Shown here piece by piece: positions 53,000 to 63,630 of a stretch of 64,000 bases of DNA. The notes below the pieces were generated by a model. The model ran no database searches. It was not told the origin of the DNA and was given only the letters and a program-made list of their open reading frames with translations. The stretch is from Coenobita brevimanus (Eukaryota > Arthropoda > Malacostraca > Decapoda > Coenobitidae): contig CM064632.1 in assembly GCA_032717465.1 (NCBI GenBank), positions 21,643,425 to 21,707,424 on the forward strand, written 5' to 3'. The position numbers and the translations under genes were made by a program. How positions within the stretch are numbered: position 1 is the first letter of the stretch; the number at the start of each line of letters is the position of its first letter.

Positions 53000-53032
53000 G
53001 ATATATTAAGGCGCTGTTTAAAGACGTGGCGT

Positions 53033-53393
53033 GGGAGAGAGAGAGAGAGATGAATTAATGAAACGAAATGTAATAGAAAGGAGATGTACAGGAAAGGAAA
53101 ATGTCCAGCTCGGATATACAAGTAGAATAAAAAAAATGGAGTAATATAGAGAAAGGAAAAAGTGGAGTAAAAAGAAAATGCACTACTGGCATGAGAACTG
53201 ATCAAGGAAAAAAAGGAGTATTGGGAAAGTAAATAATGAGAAACCGTGAGAGAGAGAGAGAGAGAGAGAAACGTGTGAAAGTGTGGAATAAAAACCGATG
53301 CACAGTGACAAGAGAAATTATAAAGAAAAACAGAGTATTGGGAAAAGTAAATGACGAGAAACTGAGAGAGAGAGAGAGAGAGAGAGTGAGTGA

Positions 53394-53432
<39 letters not shown>
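53033..53432 (+). repeat. Two ~110-bp units with (GA)n and a (GT)n end
   Basis: Units at about 53150-53265 and 53270-53388 share a GCAC..TGGCA(T/A)GAGAA segment, AAGGAA-rich DNA, GTATTGGGAAA.GTAAAT, GAGAAAC and a (GA)n. (GT)n is at 53396-53432. The same pair occurs in copy B at 63365-63630. Confidence 0.75.
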
Positions 53433-53434
<2 letters not shown>

Positions 53435-53542
53435 GTAGGGCAAAACCACCACCTTTCAACAGTAAACTATGTCGACTACCTGTGTCTGTCTCTCTGTCTG
53501 CCCTTCACTCTCTTTGTCAGTTCTGGTCTGTCTGTCTGTCTG

Positions 53543-53547
<5 letters not shown>

Positions 53548-53590
<43 letters not shown>

Positions 53591-53625
53591 TATATGTATG
53601 TATGTATGTATGTATTTATGTATGT
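53548..53625 (+). repeat. (AT)n and (TATG)n microsatellite
   Basis: About 20 AT units then TATG units, preceded by CTGT repeats. Confidence 0.93.
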
Positions 53626-53883
53626 ATACATGTTCATGTCTAACAATCAGCCTCTATCTGTGTTTTTCATTTATCAATATTTCTTCTCATTTTTCTGTCT
53701 CTTATGCCAGCTTTCCTTCCTTTTCTTTTCATTTTTGTATCTCTTATATGTATCATCCATTACTGTCGTCCTTCCCCATCTTTCCTATTCTCCTGTATTC
53801 TTCCACGTTTTCTCTTGCTTAACCTTTATTTCCGATTTTCATTCTCACATTCTCCTTCCTTTCGTTTGTAATTGTAGCGCTTC

Positions 53884-53884
<1 letters not shown>

Positions 53885-53930
<46 letters not shown>
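53885..53930 (+). repeat. (CT)n microsatellite
   Basis: About 22 CT units. Confidence 0.95.
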
Positions 53931-53932
<2 letters not shown>

Positions 53933-53960
53933 GTTTTTCTCTTGGTTTTCCTGTGACCCG

Positions 53961-54256
53961 TTATGTTCCTATAAATTTTCTCTCGCTCCTCCTCCTCCTC
54001 CTCCACAATTTCACTTTTTTAATCGTATTCTCTTCTACGTGTCAACAAGTGGGTTGATGGAGAGTTAGTGCCCCTCCCCGTAAAATAACTAACCCAAAGA
54101 CAAACGGCCACCCCTACGGCATCATGGCGTCTGACTATAGATAGATAAAAGTAGCTAAAAATAATGTTAATGCGAACTTTACAGAATAAATCGCCCAAAA
54201 ATAGGAATCACCGAAATACAATCATTAATCTTACTTCATTTATAGCTTAGGCCAAC

Positions 54257-54260
<4 letters not shown>
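53961..54260. other. No gene seen
   Basis: Short (CTC)n at 53986-54004; otherwise unique-looking. CAGAATAAATCGCCC at 54183 is faintly reminiscent of a family A arm. Confidence 0.4.
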
Positions 54261-54352
<92 letters not shown>

Positions 54353-54540
54353 ATTGTGGATGGGTGGTTGGATAAGTTGACAGCGAAGGAGAAAACTGTT
54401 TGGTTAGGTGGATGTATGGGTGTGTAGCTGGTGGAATAGGTGGATGGATGGGTGGATGGATAGGATAGGATGAGTGAGTGGATGGCTAATGGATAGGTAG
54501 GTGAGTGAAGGGTAGATGGAAGAGTGGGTGTATGGTGGGA
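54261..54540 (+). repeat. (AC)n(GA)n and GGAT repeats
   Basis: (AC)n 54261-54294, (GA)n 54295-54348, then GGATGG/GGTGGAT-rich sequence. Confidence 0.9.
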
Positions 54541-54886
54541 GACGGTGTCGTTACTGAGTAAGGACATAAATGGTTGAAAGTTAAAGAATATACGTAGCAG
54601 TTATGTAAGGGAGGGTGACGTGAGAGGGGTGGTCGTCACTGAGTAAGTACAAATTAATATAGTATAATAGGAGGTACGAATATATGAAGGAGAGATACTT
54701 GTAGGAATATTTGGTACTGGAGGCTGCTGTCATTATATTTTTCATATTTATTTTCATTTTCTTCAACTTTTTTTTACACTAACAAAGTATTTGACATGAT
54801 GCAGTAATTGGTTTTCATTAAGGGAATATTTTTATTTATTTTACATCCTGATCAAGAACGGTTGTCTGAATATATTTCGTTCCTGT
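54541..54886. other. No gene seen; GTCGTTACTGAGTAAG motif twice
   Basis: GGTGTCGTTACTGAGTAAGG (54545) and GGTCGTCACTGAGTAAG (54630) resemble motifs at 22720 and 22850. Confidence 0.4.
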
Positions 54887-55002
<116 letters not shown>

Positions 55003-55084
55003 CAAATAGAATCAGCGGCTGGAACCTTGTTGATAGTTTTTACTGTGGCCGTTAATTCATTTTCCATATTTTAATATTGTCCAA

Positions 55085-55790
55085 TACTCTCCTACCCTAT
55101 CTCGCTCTCCGTCCCTCGTCTCCTCCCCTATCTTCCCCGTCTCTCCCCATTTCCCCGTCTCTCCTCACTTCCTCTTTTCTCCCGCTTCCCCGTCCCTCCC
55201 CATTTCCCCGTCTCTCCTCACTTCCTCTTTTCTCCCACTTCCCTGTCCCTCCCCATTTCCCCGTCTCTCCTCACTTCCTCTTTTCTCCCGCTTACCCGTC
55301 CCTCCCCGCTTACCCGTCCCTCCCCGCTTACCCGCCCCTCCCCGCTTACCCGTCCCTCCCCGCTTACCCGTCCCTCCCCGCTTACCCGTCCCTCCCCGCT
55401 TACCCGCCCCTCCCCGCTTACCCGTCCCTCCCCGCTTACCCGTCTCCCTCCACTTCCCCGTCTCTTCCTTCCACTCTTCCCCTTTTCTCCTGGTCTCTCC
55501 CACCTCTTCTTTCTCTTCCGTCCCTTCCCGCTTCCCCTTCTCTTTCGGCCCTTCCCGCCTCCCATTTCTCTTTCCGTCCTTCTCCTCGTCCCATTTCTCT
55601 CTCCGTTACTCTTCTCCTCCCATTTATCCTTCCACCTTCCCCCCCTCCCATTTCTCTTTCTCCGTCTCATTCTCCTCCGATTTCTTTCTCCGTCCCTCTC
55701 CTCCTTCCATTTCTTTCTCCGTCTCTCCCATCTCTCCTCTTCCTTCTTCTCCTTTCCCTTCTCGAGCCGCACGCACGCACACTCCAATAC
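55085..55790 (+). repeat. Polypyrimidine tract with two nested minisatellites
   Basis: A ~65-bp unit (CTCACTTCCTCTTTTCTCCC ... CCCATTTCCCCGTCTC) repeats about three times at 55155-55290, then a 20-bp CTTACCCGTCCCTCCCCG unit about nine times at 55290-55445. The rest is C/T-rich. The >300-codon plus-strand frame is repeat translation. Confidence 0.9.
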
Positions 55791-55959
55791 CAAGATGCTC
55801 TTTCCCTCCCTCTCAGGAGTGAAACATTCAATTTTCTGTTATTCCTTTGTTTTCCTGTGTACAATACCCGAATATTACCCTTCCTCGGGACGCTGCCAAC
55901 ACATATGCTGCCTTTATTAAATCATGCCGCCCCGGACCAACCTGACCCTCCCCTTTCAA

Positions 55960-56480
55960 CAACAATAAATTCACTTCTGTTTATTTGTGGAATGGTTGTG
56001 GAGAGGTTGCATTGAGACAACTGGACAAAATTCAGAATAAAGCTGTTAGAATCATTAACAACCCTGCCATTACATATAAACTACCTCCCCTGCAAGTAAG
56101 AAGGAATGTTGCCTCCCTTGCATTATTTTACAGATATTTTTTTGGCAAGTGCTCAGACGAGGTTGCGTCCATGGTGCCGCCTCTCCATGCCTTCCCTCGT
56201 GCTACACGGGCATCTGGTAGCTCTCATGACTGGAATGTCACTCAATCATATTGCAGAACTTCTGCCTATCAGAATTCTTTCATTCTCCGAACTACATCTC
56301 TCTGGAACTCGCTTCCCCAGAGTTGTTTTCCTCCAAATTTCAACCCACAACTGTTCAAGTTTAACTGTTACAGATATTTTATGAATGGAGGACACCAGTA
56401 GTCTGGTGTATGGATTATTTTTTTTCCCCTCATTTGTTTTTCCTTCCTCCATTCTGTTATTAAAAAAAAAAAAAAAAAAA
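55960..56480 (+). mobile_element. 5'-truncated Jockey/CR1-like LINE 3' end with poly-A
   Basis: A coding remnant (55985-56401), a ~60-bp 3' UTR and a poly-A at 56463-56480. The 5' breakpoint is between about 55960 and 55985. No target duplication could be made out. Confidence 0.85.
55985..56401 (+). pseudogene. C-terminal ~138 residues of LINE reverse transcriptase
   Basis: The frame reads WNGCGEVALRQLDKIQNKAV, then PPLQVRRNVASLALFYRYFF, GKCSDEV, a Pro/Arg-rich stretch, SFILRTTSLWNSLPQSCFPP and FKFNCYRYFMNGGHQ, with a TAG stop. This is the conserved region after the RT domain in Jockey/CR1-type elements common in crustaceans (LD.IQ..A.R.I, RR..A.L.LFYRY..G.CS.E, WNSLP...FP, LFK). There is no start codon and no upstream RT, so it is a dead fragment. 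It is open throughout, which suggests a fairly recent truncated insertion. Confidence 0.85.
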
Positions 56481-56828
56481 TCGTCATTTTTATTGCAATT
56501 GCCAGAGGGCTTTATTTATGGATGAATTTTCTGTATGGCCTTCAATAGTTCCTTCACTGCTAGGGTGCTTACAGAATCTATAAAGAAATCGTATACGGGA
56601 TTAGAAGGAAGAAAAAAAAAAAAAAAGAGACATTACCGCTTTGCTCACGTGATAATATTTTCTGTTGATTTATATGCTTGACACAGTAGGGTAATTTTAG
56701 TTCCATGCTTCCCACTCAATGGCAGATTCATCGGTTCTTGCAATATTGAATCCATGGCCAAGTATATATTTAATAATTTGATTTTATACCTGCTACTACC
56801 AGTCTTTCTTGATCCACTCCCCTCACCA
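56481..56828. other. No gene seen
   Basis: AT-rich unique-looking sequence with a poly-A at 56612-56627. Confidence 0.4.
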
Positions 56829-57128
56829 TTAACCCTGTCATGGTCCGGATAACTCTAGTACTCCAGCTAATGCCAGACGATTTAACTCAGGTGAATGTGA
56901 GTTACAGGAGCCTAAGGGTTAGCATTATTGCCATTCATCCTCTCATAATTGGGAGGGTCAGTGCCAGATGATTTCATTCATCTGACAGTGAGACAGAGAA
57001 GCCTCAGCATTTGTATTGTCACTGTTAACCCTCGCATGGTCATTACAGCTCTTGTCTTCCACTCGGGTCGGCACCATATGATTTAACTGAAATAAAAGTG
57101 AGTCCCAAGAGCCTGACAATATTAACAC
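56829..57128 (+). repeat. Three tandem family C modules
   Basis: Units at about 56829-56923, 56924-57020 and 57027-57128 run TTAACCCT.TCATGGTC, TAACTCT.GT..TCCA, GCC(A/G)GA(C/T)GATTTAACTCA, GTGAGT and AGGAGCCT.AGGGTTA. The ends are inverse (TTAACCCT / AGGGTTA), suggesting a short mobile module. Confidence 0.6.
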
Positions 57129-57179
57129 TTTTATTGCTAAGGTGTTTTCAAAATGCCATCCCATAACACAGCCAGTGAG

Positions 57180-57614
57180 TCTTAGTGTGAGCCATAATGA
57201 GCCATAGTCGTAGTGTGAGCCATAATGAGCCATAGTCGTAGTGTGAGCCATAATGAACCATAGTCGTAGTGTGAGCCATAATGAGCCATAGTCGTAGTGT
57301 GAGCCATAATGAGCCATAGTCGTAGTGTGAGCCATAATGAGCCATAGTCGTAGTGTGAGCCATAATGAGCCATAGTCGTAGTGTGAGCCATAATGAGTCA
57401 TAGTCGTAGTGTGAGCCATAATGAGCCATAGTCGTAGTGTGAGCAATAGTCGTAGTATGAGCCACAATGAGCCATAGTCGTAGTGTGAGCAATAGTCGTA
57501 GTATGAGCCACAATGAGCCATAGTCGTAGTGTGAGCCATAATGTGCCATAGTCGTGGTGAGTCTTAATGAGCCATAGTCGTTGTGTGAGCCATAGTGAGC
57601 CATAGTCGTAGTGT
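57180..57614 (+). repeat. 28-bp tandem array, about 15 units
   Basis: The unit starts CGTAGTGTGAGCCATAATGA and ends GCCATAGT; two sub-halves (AGCCATAATG / AGCCATAGTC) are related. 28 bp is not a multiple of three, yet the minus strand lacks stops in all three frames, so long overlapping frames (His/Tyr/Thr/Leu-rich) appear. These are not genes. Confidence 0.96.
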
Positions 57615-59156
57615 TCAGAAAATGCCACTTTCATACCAGAGAGTCAGTGAATGGTAGTGGTTCATGTGTAAGTAAAGGGTACGAATTTATTTTAAAAACA
57701 GCGGAACAGAAGAGATCGATTCTTCCCCAACATAAACCTAGTGAGTATCGTGAAGCGGTCGCCATAACTTATTAATCTTTTCATAGAGCAGAGTCTTATC
57801 TTTGTCTCATAGTCTTGATATAATACAGGACGATTCTGTTCGGCCTAGGAAGTCTGTCGACTCCAATGGTGACTGTTTGGTGTTGCATATCAGGTACTAC
57901 CAGGCAAGTTCTGTCGGTCAAAGGAAATCCCTGCTCTTCCAAAGTTAGAGAGAGAGAGGGGGTGGGGGAGGGAGGGGCAAAATATGGCCAAGGGAGGAAA
58001 TAAAACACTGGAAGTACAAAGGGGAAGAGAAAGGGAGTGAGGGAATGGAAGAAGTGCTAGTGAGGGGAAAAAGGTTTTGAAGGAATTAGGAGACGAAGGG
58101 AGCCGTGTAGGGGCAATAACTTAGACAGGCATGGCAGATTGAGGCCAAGACTGAGAGAAAGTGAGCCAGACAGACCAAAGAGTACTGTATGACATCCTGA
58201 TAGATCCTTAGGATAGAGATGAATGACTTACAGGGAGATCCACATAGCGAGGGTCTGTGAGGTGGCGCCACATGTTTAGGGGCTTGAATGATGAGTGGAT
58301 GGATGTGTAGCCTATTTTAACTCATCATTTGTTGATAATTTTGCCGCTGTTTACGTTCGCTTTCTGACGGGGGGTATAACAGGTAATTCTTAACAGCTCT
58401 CATTTTTGACTGTTCGTCCATCGTTTTTCTATTTTGATATATAATGTAGACCAAAGCCATATTAATTTCTGAAGAGGACTTATATTCCTTCATTACCTTC
58501 ATGTGCTCCAACGTAAACGTTCCTAATGCAAGTCTGATGAGCGATAGACGGGAAAGGTGAACTAATGAATCACCATGATCATTTGCATTAATCCCAGGGA
58601 AGGCTGAAACATTAATATTTTGCCAGGCGATTTTTCTAAGTCGGAATTCATGAGCGCTGAACCATAGCAATTAATTATTTCCGAGAGACAATTTGTTTCC
58701 TTGTATTCTTCACGTTATTAATCACTGTAGTTAATCACTGTAGTTCGCTTGGTATCTGGTTGGTAGCTGTACGAGTTAAGAGAAAGGGTAAACAGACGGT
58801 CCTATGCAGATACAAAGCTGAAGATTTTTATGAATATGAATCCTTAGCTTCTCCTTCCCCGCAGCGATGGCATTGATATTTCAGAATAATGACGATTTAT
58901 AACTCCATTTTGCATACCCACCGCTACGACTGTAATGGGGCCAGTCCCGTGGGCCAGGATGATAATATAGGCGAGACCGGGACTCCTGAAGCTTACAGTC
59001 TTTTGGCCGAGACAAAATGCTGCAGAAAAGACTGGGCTGGGCTGATGAAAGAGCCATTAAATAGATATAAGAATTTGATAGGACGCGATAACGTGGAAAC
59101 TGCCAGGAAGGATGACTGTTGAAGGACAAAGACTTGAGGGGACACGTGTGCAACAG
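57615..59156. other. No recognised gene in 1.5 kb
   Basis: Mostly unique-looking, with a purine-rich stretch at 57945-58050. A 117-codon frame on the minus strand (58317-58670) lacks a normal ATG at its start and matches nothing I know. A 90-codon minus frame (58881-59153) also lacks support. Confidence 0.45.
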
Positions 59157-59325
59157 ATCAGCTTTGGCTCCTCCTCAGTTTGTATTTCCCTCTGTCTATG
59201 ACCTCCATTCTTGTAAATATCGAAATAAACAGATCTTGAATTTGGCCTATTTTACTATATTTTGTTTATTTAATTAAGGAAGAACTTTGCCGTCTTCTCA
59301 CCTTTGGCTCCTTTACATAAAAAAC
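59157..59325 (+). mobile_element. Decayed LINE 3' end, relative of 28859-29058
   Basis: TCAGTTTGTATTTCCCTCTG, TATGACCTCCATTCTTG, GATCTTGAATTTGGC, TATATTTTGTTT and CACCTTTGG.TCC..ACATAAAAAA follow the order of the better copy. The coding frame is destroyed by stops. Confidence 0.65.
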
Positions 59326-59344
59326 AGCGCTTCATTTCAGGGCT

Positions 59345-59960
59345 GATTTTGTAAAGTTGGAAATTGAATGAAAAACATTGCATATCTGTTATCATCCTTA
59401 AAAAAAAAAAAAAATGGTGATCGAACGAAAAACGTAGCTACATATTCCCATTTTATTTTATTTAGGTCAGACGAAAATTATTCATCCATACTTTCTGGTT
59501 CTCGATAATTGCAAATCAAAGGAAACATGTACTTATGTCAAGAATAAGGAACTTTTTGAGAATCTTTTTGAAAATAATAACTCGAAAAAAATGTATGTCT
59601 TCGTAGTTTTACCTTTCACACCAGCCTCTCAACAATTGGAAATCAGACAGAAAACTCATATATATTGCCAGCGTGTCAAAAATTGAAGATCGGACAAAAA
59701 AAAAAAAAAAACTTTATATATTTGTATTTTTGCAAAAATTGGAGATTGAACGAAGTAGCTGTGCGTGTTTTCAGCTTTTCGAAATTTGTGCATATTTTTA
59801 ACTTTCCGAGAACTGAAGCCCGAGGGAAAATCTTATGCTCGATCAGACCAACTATTCGAAACTGAAAATTGGACGAAATTTTTATGGACGAGTGTAATTA
59901 AGCGATGGTACTTTTTTGGAGCAGCTTTTTTGGAAACTGAAGATTGATGAAAAATGTCCC
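59345..59960 (+). repeat. Decayed ~60-bp repeat with AATTGGANATNGGACGAAAA motif
   Basis: About nine related motifs lie at roughly 59356, 59416, 59509, 59635, 59680, 59740, 59812, 59864 and 59936, separated by T-rich DNA. Spacings are mostly 45-75 bp. Poly-A runs are at 59401 and 59696. Confidence 0.5.
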
Positions 59961-59994
59961 TTATGTCCAGATCATATTTATATAAAACTATAGG

Positions 59995-59997
<3 letters not shown>

Positions 59998-60041
<44 letters not shown>
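59998..60041 (+). repeat. (GA)n microsatellite
   Basis: About 22 GA units. Confidence 0.96.
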
Positions 60042-60043
<2 letters not shown>

Positions 60044-60565
60044 AAAACAACTCAAGTACGGTACAGTTTTCCAGCTCACATCAGACGATTTAATTCGTGA
60101 GTAGAGAAGCCTGAGAGTGTTAATCTATTGGATTAATTGAATATTCACTTCACCTAATCAAATCTTATCCTAATTTAGTTTCCTTGTAACGTCTTATCAT
60201 CTCTGCTTTCAACCTAATTCGGTTTCTTGAGAGTTATTTAATCGTTTCCTCACCTCGTAAAATTTCCATCGTCTAATTCAGTCTTCTTCAGCTAATCAAA
60301 TCTCCACCCAGTTCTCAGCCACTCGAGGTGACTGTCAAAAGTTCCCCTACTCCTTCCCATCCCCCACCGAGACGAGGCTGGTAAGAAAAACTACTGATAC
60401 ATTCTATTAAAGTCTCCCCTTCCTTAAGCAGCCTCCATGAGGGTAGGGGAGAGGACTTTTGACTGTGACTGTACCGGCGAAACAAAGGCCAATCATTAGA
60501 CGTAAATATATAGGGTTCGTTCCTCCATATTCCAGTACTGAAGTGCGTTGTCTGTACACACTTTT
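60042..60565. other. No gene seen; one family C-like module
   Basis: CACATCAGACGATTTAATTC..GAAGCCTGAGAGTGTTAA at 60077-60122 is a family C match. The rest is unique-looking. Confidence 0.45.
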
Positions 60566-61140
60566 ATCTGTCTGTCTGTCTGTCTGTCTGTATCCATCTA
60601 TCTATATCTGCATCAGTCTATCTGGCTCTCCATCTATCCATCCATCTCCATCTACGAATATTTATGTATGTCCATCCATCCATCCATCTCTATCTACGAA
60701 TATTTATGTATGTCCATCCATCCATCCATCCATGTCTACGAATATTTATCTATCCATCCATCCATCCATCCATCCATCTATCCATCCATCCATCTCTGTC
60801 TACGAATATTTATCTATCCATCCATCCATCCATCCATCCATCTCTGTCTACGAATATTTATCTATCCATCCATCCATCTCTGTCTACGAATATTTATCTA
60901 TCCATCCATCCATCTCTGTCTACGAATATTTATCTATCCATCCATCCATCTCTGTCTACGAATATTTATCCATCCATCCATCCATCTCTGTCTACGAATA
61001 TTTATCCATCCATCCATCCATCCATCTCTATCAACGAATATTTATCTGTATGCCTATCCATCCATCCATCCATCTTTTTCTACGAATATTTATCTATATG
61101 TCTATCCATCCATCCGCCCATCCATCTATTCGTCCATCCA
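60566..61140 (+). repeat. (ATCC)n-based ~36-40-bp minisatellite
   Basis: About 13 units of (CCAT)n plus CTCTGTCTACGAATATTTAT with variable CCAT counts, preceded by CTGT repeats. All three plus frames stay open over ~240-270 codons (Ile/His/Pro/Ser/Tyr-rich) as repeat translation. Confidence 0.95.
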
Positions 61141-61157
61141 TCTCTTTGTACAAGTAT

Positions 61158-61158
<1 letters not shown>

Positions 61159-61232
<74 letters not shown>

Positions 61233-61258
61233 TATCTATCTATCTATCTATCTATCTA
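61159..61258 (+). repeat. (CT)n and (TATC)n microsatellites
   Basis: About 34 CT units, then about 7 TATC units. Confidence 0.96.
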
Positions 61259-61425
61259 CTTATTTACTTTCTTTTCATTGGAGAATCTTTGAGCTTCCGA
61301 GGTTAGATATTGCCTTCTTTAACGCCTTCTCTATGAGGACGAAATATACTGGTTGTTATTCTTACATTATTTAGTTCATTCTGCCAACAGGCAATTTTAT
61401 ATAGCTTGGAATTGTCACCTATAGT
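61259..61425. other. No gene seen
   Basis: Short unique-looking spacer. Confidence 0.4.
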
Positions 61426-61632
61426 CCTTTTACCTTAACTTTGGCCACATTTTTGTCTTGTTACAGTTAATTTTACAAACCTCGGTGCCAGAATGGGACA
61501 ATACTTTGGCTCTACATCCTTTATTACATAGCACTTCTTCGTGACTAGCACCGTATTCGAGTGCTATTCTCTTGCTGCAGCTCAGTACTCAAGATGGTAA
61601 GATAGCAATTTTGGGCCAGGTTAGAGTAAAAA
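61426..61632 (-). mobile_element. Family B repeat
   Basis: The plus strand starts CTTTTACCTTAACTTTGGCC and ends GGGCCAGGTTAGAGTAAAAA, with TTTGGCTCTACATCC, CACTTCTTCGTGACTAGCAC and CTCAAGATGGTAAGATAGC inside. The inverted tips are clear. Confidence 0.72.
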
Positions 61633-61848
61633 GGGTCTAGTAGAAAGGAGGTTAGGCTGTTTGCTTAGCGTCTTAGATTCCAATTGTGTCTCCGAAGATG
61701 AATGAAGATGTTTAGAGATAGCAGCAATGAAGCCCAGGAGACGCCATAAGAGTGCAAGAATTAGTGAAGATTATTCCTATCTCCTCCAGGTCAAACAAAG
61801 CCTCCTTACCTGATTGCACTCGCCTGGAGATAGCAGAAGAGAAAAATG

Positions 61849-61856
<8 letters not shown>
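61633..61856. other. No gene seen
   Basis: Unique-looking sequence before the (GA)n that opens the segmental duplication. Confidence 0.4.
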
Positions 61857-61897
<41 letters not shown>

Positions 61898-62860
61898 AAG
61901 GCGATAGGACAACAGATAGATAACGCAGAACAGAATCAGACGGGGTGAAGAGGCAATGTTAGACAGGCAAGCAGGACAAGAGGGAGAGAGGAAAGTAGGC
62001 AGAGTGAGTGAGGCAGGCAGGCTAGTAGGCAGGGTCAGCAGGAAGGTTGGATATGAGTGAGGTATGCAGGCAGGACTAGAGGAAAGCAGGCAAAGAGGAA
62101 ATGAGGGAGGCAGGCAGAGAATTAGGCAGGCACTGGGGACAAGAAGAAGGCAGACAGGCACTCAGACACAATGAGGATGAGGCAGACAGAAGTATGGGAA
62201 GAGACAGACAGGGAGACAGAGCAAGAAGAAGTCAGACAGGAAGAATGAGAAGGAAGTAGACAGAGATATGGGAAAAGATAACAGGAGAAAGAGAAGATAG
62301 GCAGGCAGGAAGACGGGCAGGCAGGTAACGGCGGTGATGGTAATGGGCAGGCAGGTAAAGATGTAGGCTAGTGAGTAAGGCATAGGGAAGGTAGGGGTAA
62401 GGCGGAGTGGAAGCAGTGAGGCAGAGGAGAGGCTGGGGTGTGGCAGGGGGTAGGCAGAGAGTATGGCAGAGGGGAGGCAGCGAGAGAGGTGACGGGACAG
62501 GGAGATAGTGAGAGGGAGAAATATTGAGGCGCTATTTAAAGAGAGAGAGAGAGAGAACAGAAAAGTCTCTACCCAAACCACAGAAACTATTCCCTTTCAA
62601 GACGGTCTGATCATTATAATAAGTCAATGTCCTTTATAATGTTTTAAATGGCAGCTGAAAATAATACCAAATAAAATGAAACTAAAAATTACGATATAAA
62701 TTCCAGTGCAGTCATAACACCTTCAGCCTGAGTACCCTTATAGTGAGGGGGATAACAAGGACTCACGTCTATAATTTACCCTCTCTAATTCGAAGTCTCC
62801 TAATTGTATGGTGGAAGTATAAAATGAAAAGTACGTCATCGTGGTGAAGTGACTATACCC

Positions 62861-63058
62861 ATTTTACGCTAACTTGGCCTAAACCTGCCATCTCTCCATA
62901 CTGATTCCTAATTTGTAACAACATTAACACTTAAATATAGGCCTCGTCACAAAAAAGTGCTGTGGAAAAGATGTAGAGCCGTAGCAGTGTCCTTTTCTGC
63001 TACTGTCCTACGTGAAATGAGCTGCAAGAGGACGAAAATCTGGCCCAAGTTAAGGACA
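62861..63058 (+). mobile_element. Family B repeat, inserted only in duplication copy B
   Basis: Starts ATTTTACGCTAACTTGGCCT and ends CTGGCCCAAGTTAAGGACAA. The middle keeps AAAAAGTGCTGTGGAAAAGA and GATGTAGAGCCGTAG. Confidence 0.7.
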
Positions 63059-63126
63059 ATATAATCATTTTTTTTTTCTAGTAAGTACATAAATAGGGTA
63101 AATACATGGACACTCGTACGTTCCTA

Positions 63127-63172
<46 letters not shown>
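63127..63172 (+). repeat. (AT)n microsatellite
   Basis: About 22 AT units. Confidence 0.95.
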
Positions 63173-63175
<3 letters not shown>

Positions 63176-63208
63176 TATATACATCTACGCATGTCATAGC
63201 GTGGTGCC

Positions 63209-63210
<2 letters not shown>

Positions 63211-63249
<39 letters not shown>

Positions 63250-63430
63250 ATTAGTGAAACGAAATCAAATAGAAGGAGATGTACAGGGAAGGATAATGTC
63301 CATCTAGGAAATATAAGTAGCATAAAAAAAAAATGAAATAGAGAAAGGAAACTTTCGCGTGAAAAGAAAATGCACTGTGGCAAGAGAACTCAAAAAAAAA
63401 AAAAAGTTATGGGAAAAGCAAATAGCGAGG

Positions 63431-63489
<59 letters not shown>

Positions 63490-63581
63490 CGTGTGAAAGT
63501 GTGGAATAAAAACAGAATGCACAGTGACAAGAGAAATGATCAAGAAAAACAAAGTTATACTGGGAAAAGTAAATAACGAGA

Positions 63582-63630
<49 letters not shown>
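63211..63630 (+). repeat. (GA)n-linked ~110-bp units in duplication copy B
   Basis: (GA)n at 63211-63246, 63434-63486 and 63583-63627 separate units matching those at 53150-53390. Confidence 0.85.

Larger units (their letters stand above)
51899..53960. repeat. Segmental duplication, copy A (matches 61857-64000)
   Basis: Both copies start in a (GA)n. They share GGCGATAGGA.AACA, GTGAGGCAGGCAGGCTAGTA, GGATATGAGTGAGGTATGCA and CAGCGAGAGAGGTGACGG, then, beyond their private insertions, GTGTGGAATAAAAAC, GCACAGTGACAAGAGAAAT and CCTTTCAAC.GTAA. They are direct repeats about 10 kb apart. Copy A carries a SINE (52656-52999) that copy B lacks. The AGGCAGGCAG-rich part gives compositional frames only. 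Confidence 0.9.

Noticed and set aside
55077..56015. A 312-codon Pro/Ser/Leu frame upstream of the LINE end
   Set aside because: Compositional frame through the pyrimidine minisatellite; the LINE coding remnant uses a different frame.
58317..58670. 117-codon minus-strand frame of ordinary composition
   Set aside because: It has no normal ATG at the start of the frame, no recognised domain and no splice or repeat context. Kept only as a remark; transcript data would be needed.
60459..61374. Frames of 236-277 codons with Ile-His-Pro-Ser repeats
   Set aside because: Translation of the (ATCC)n-based minisatellite in all three frames.
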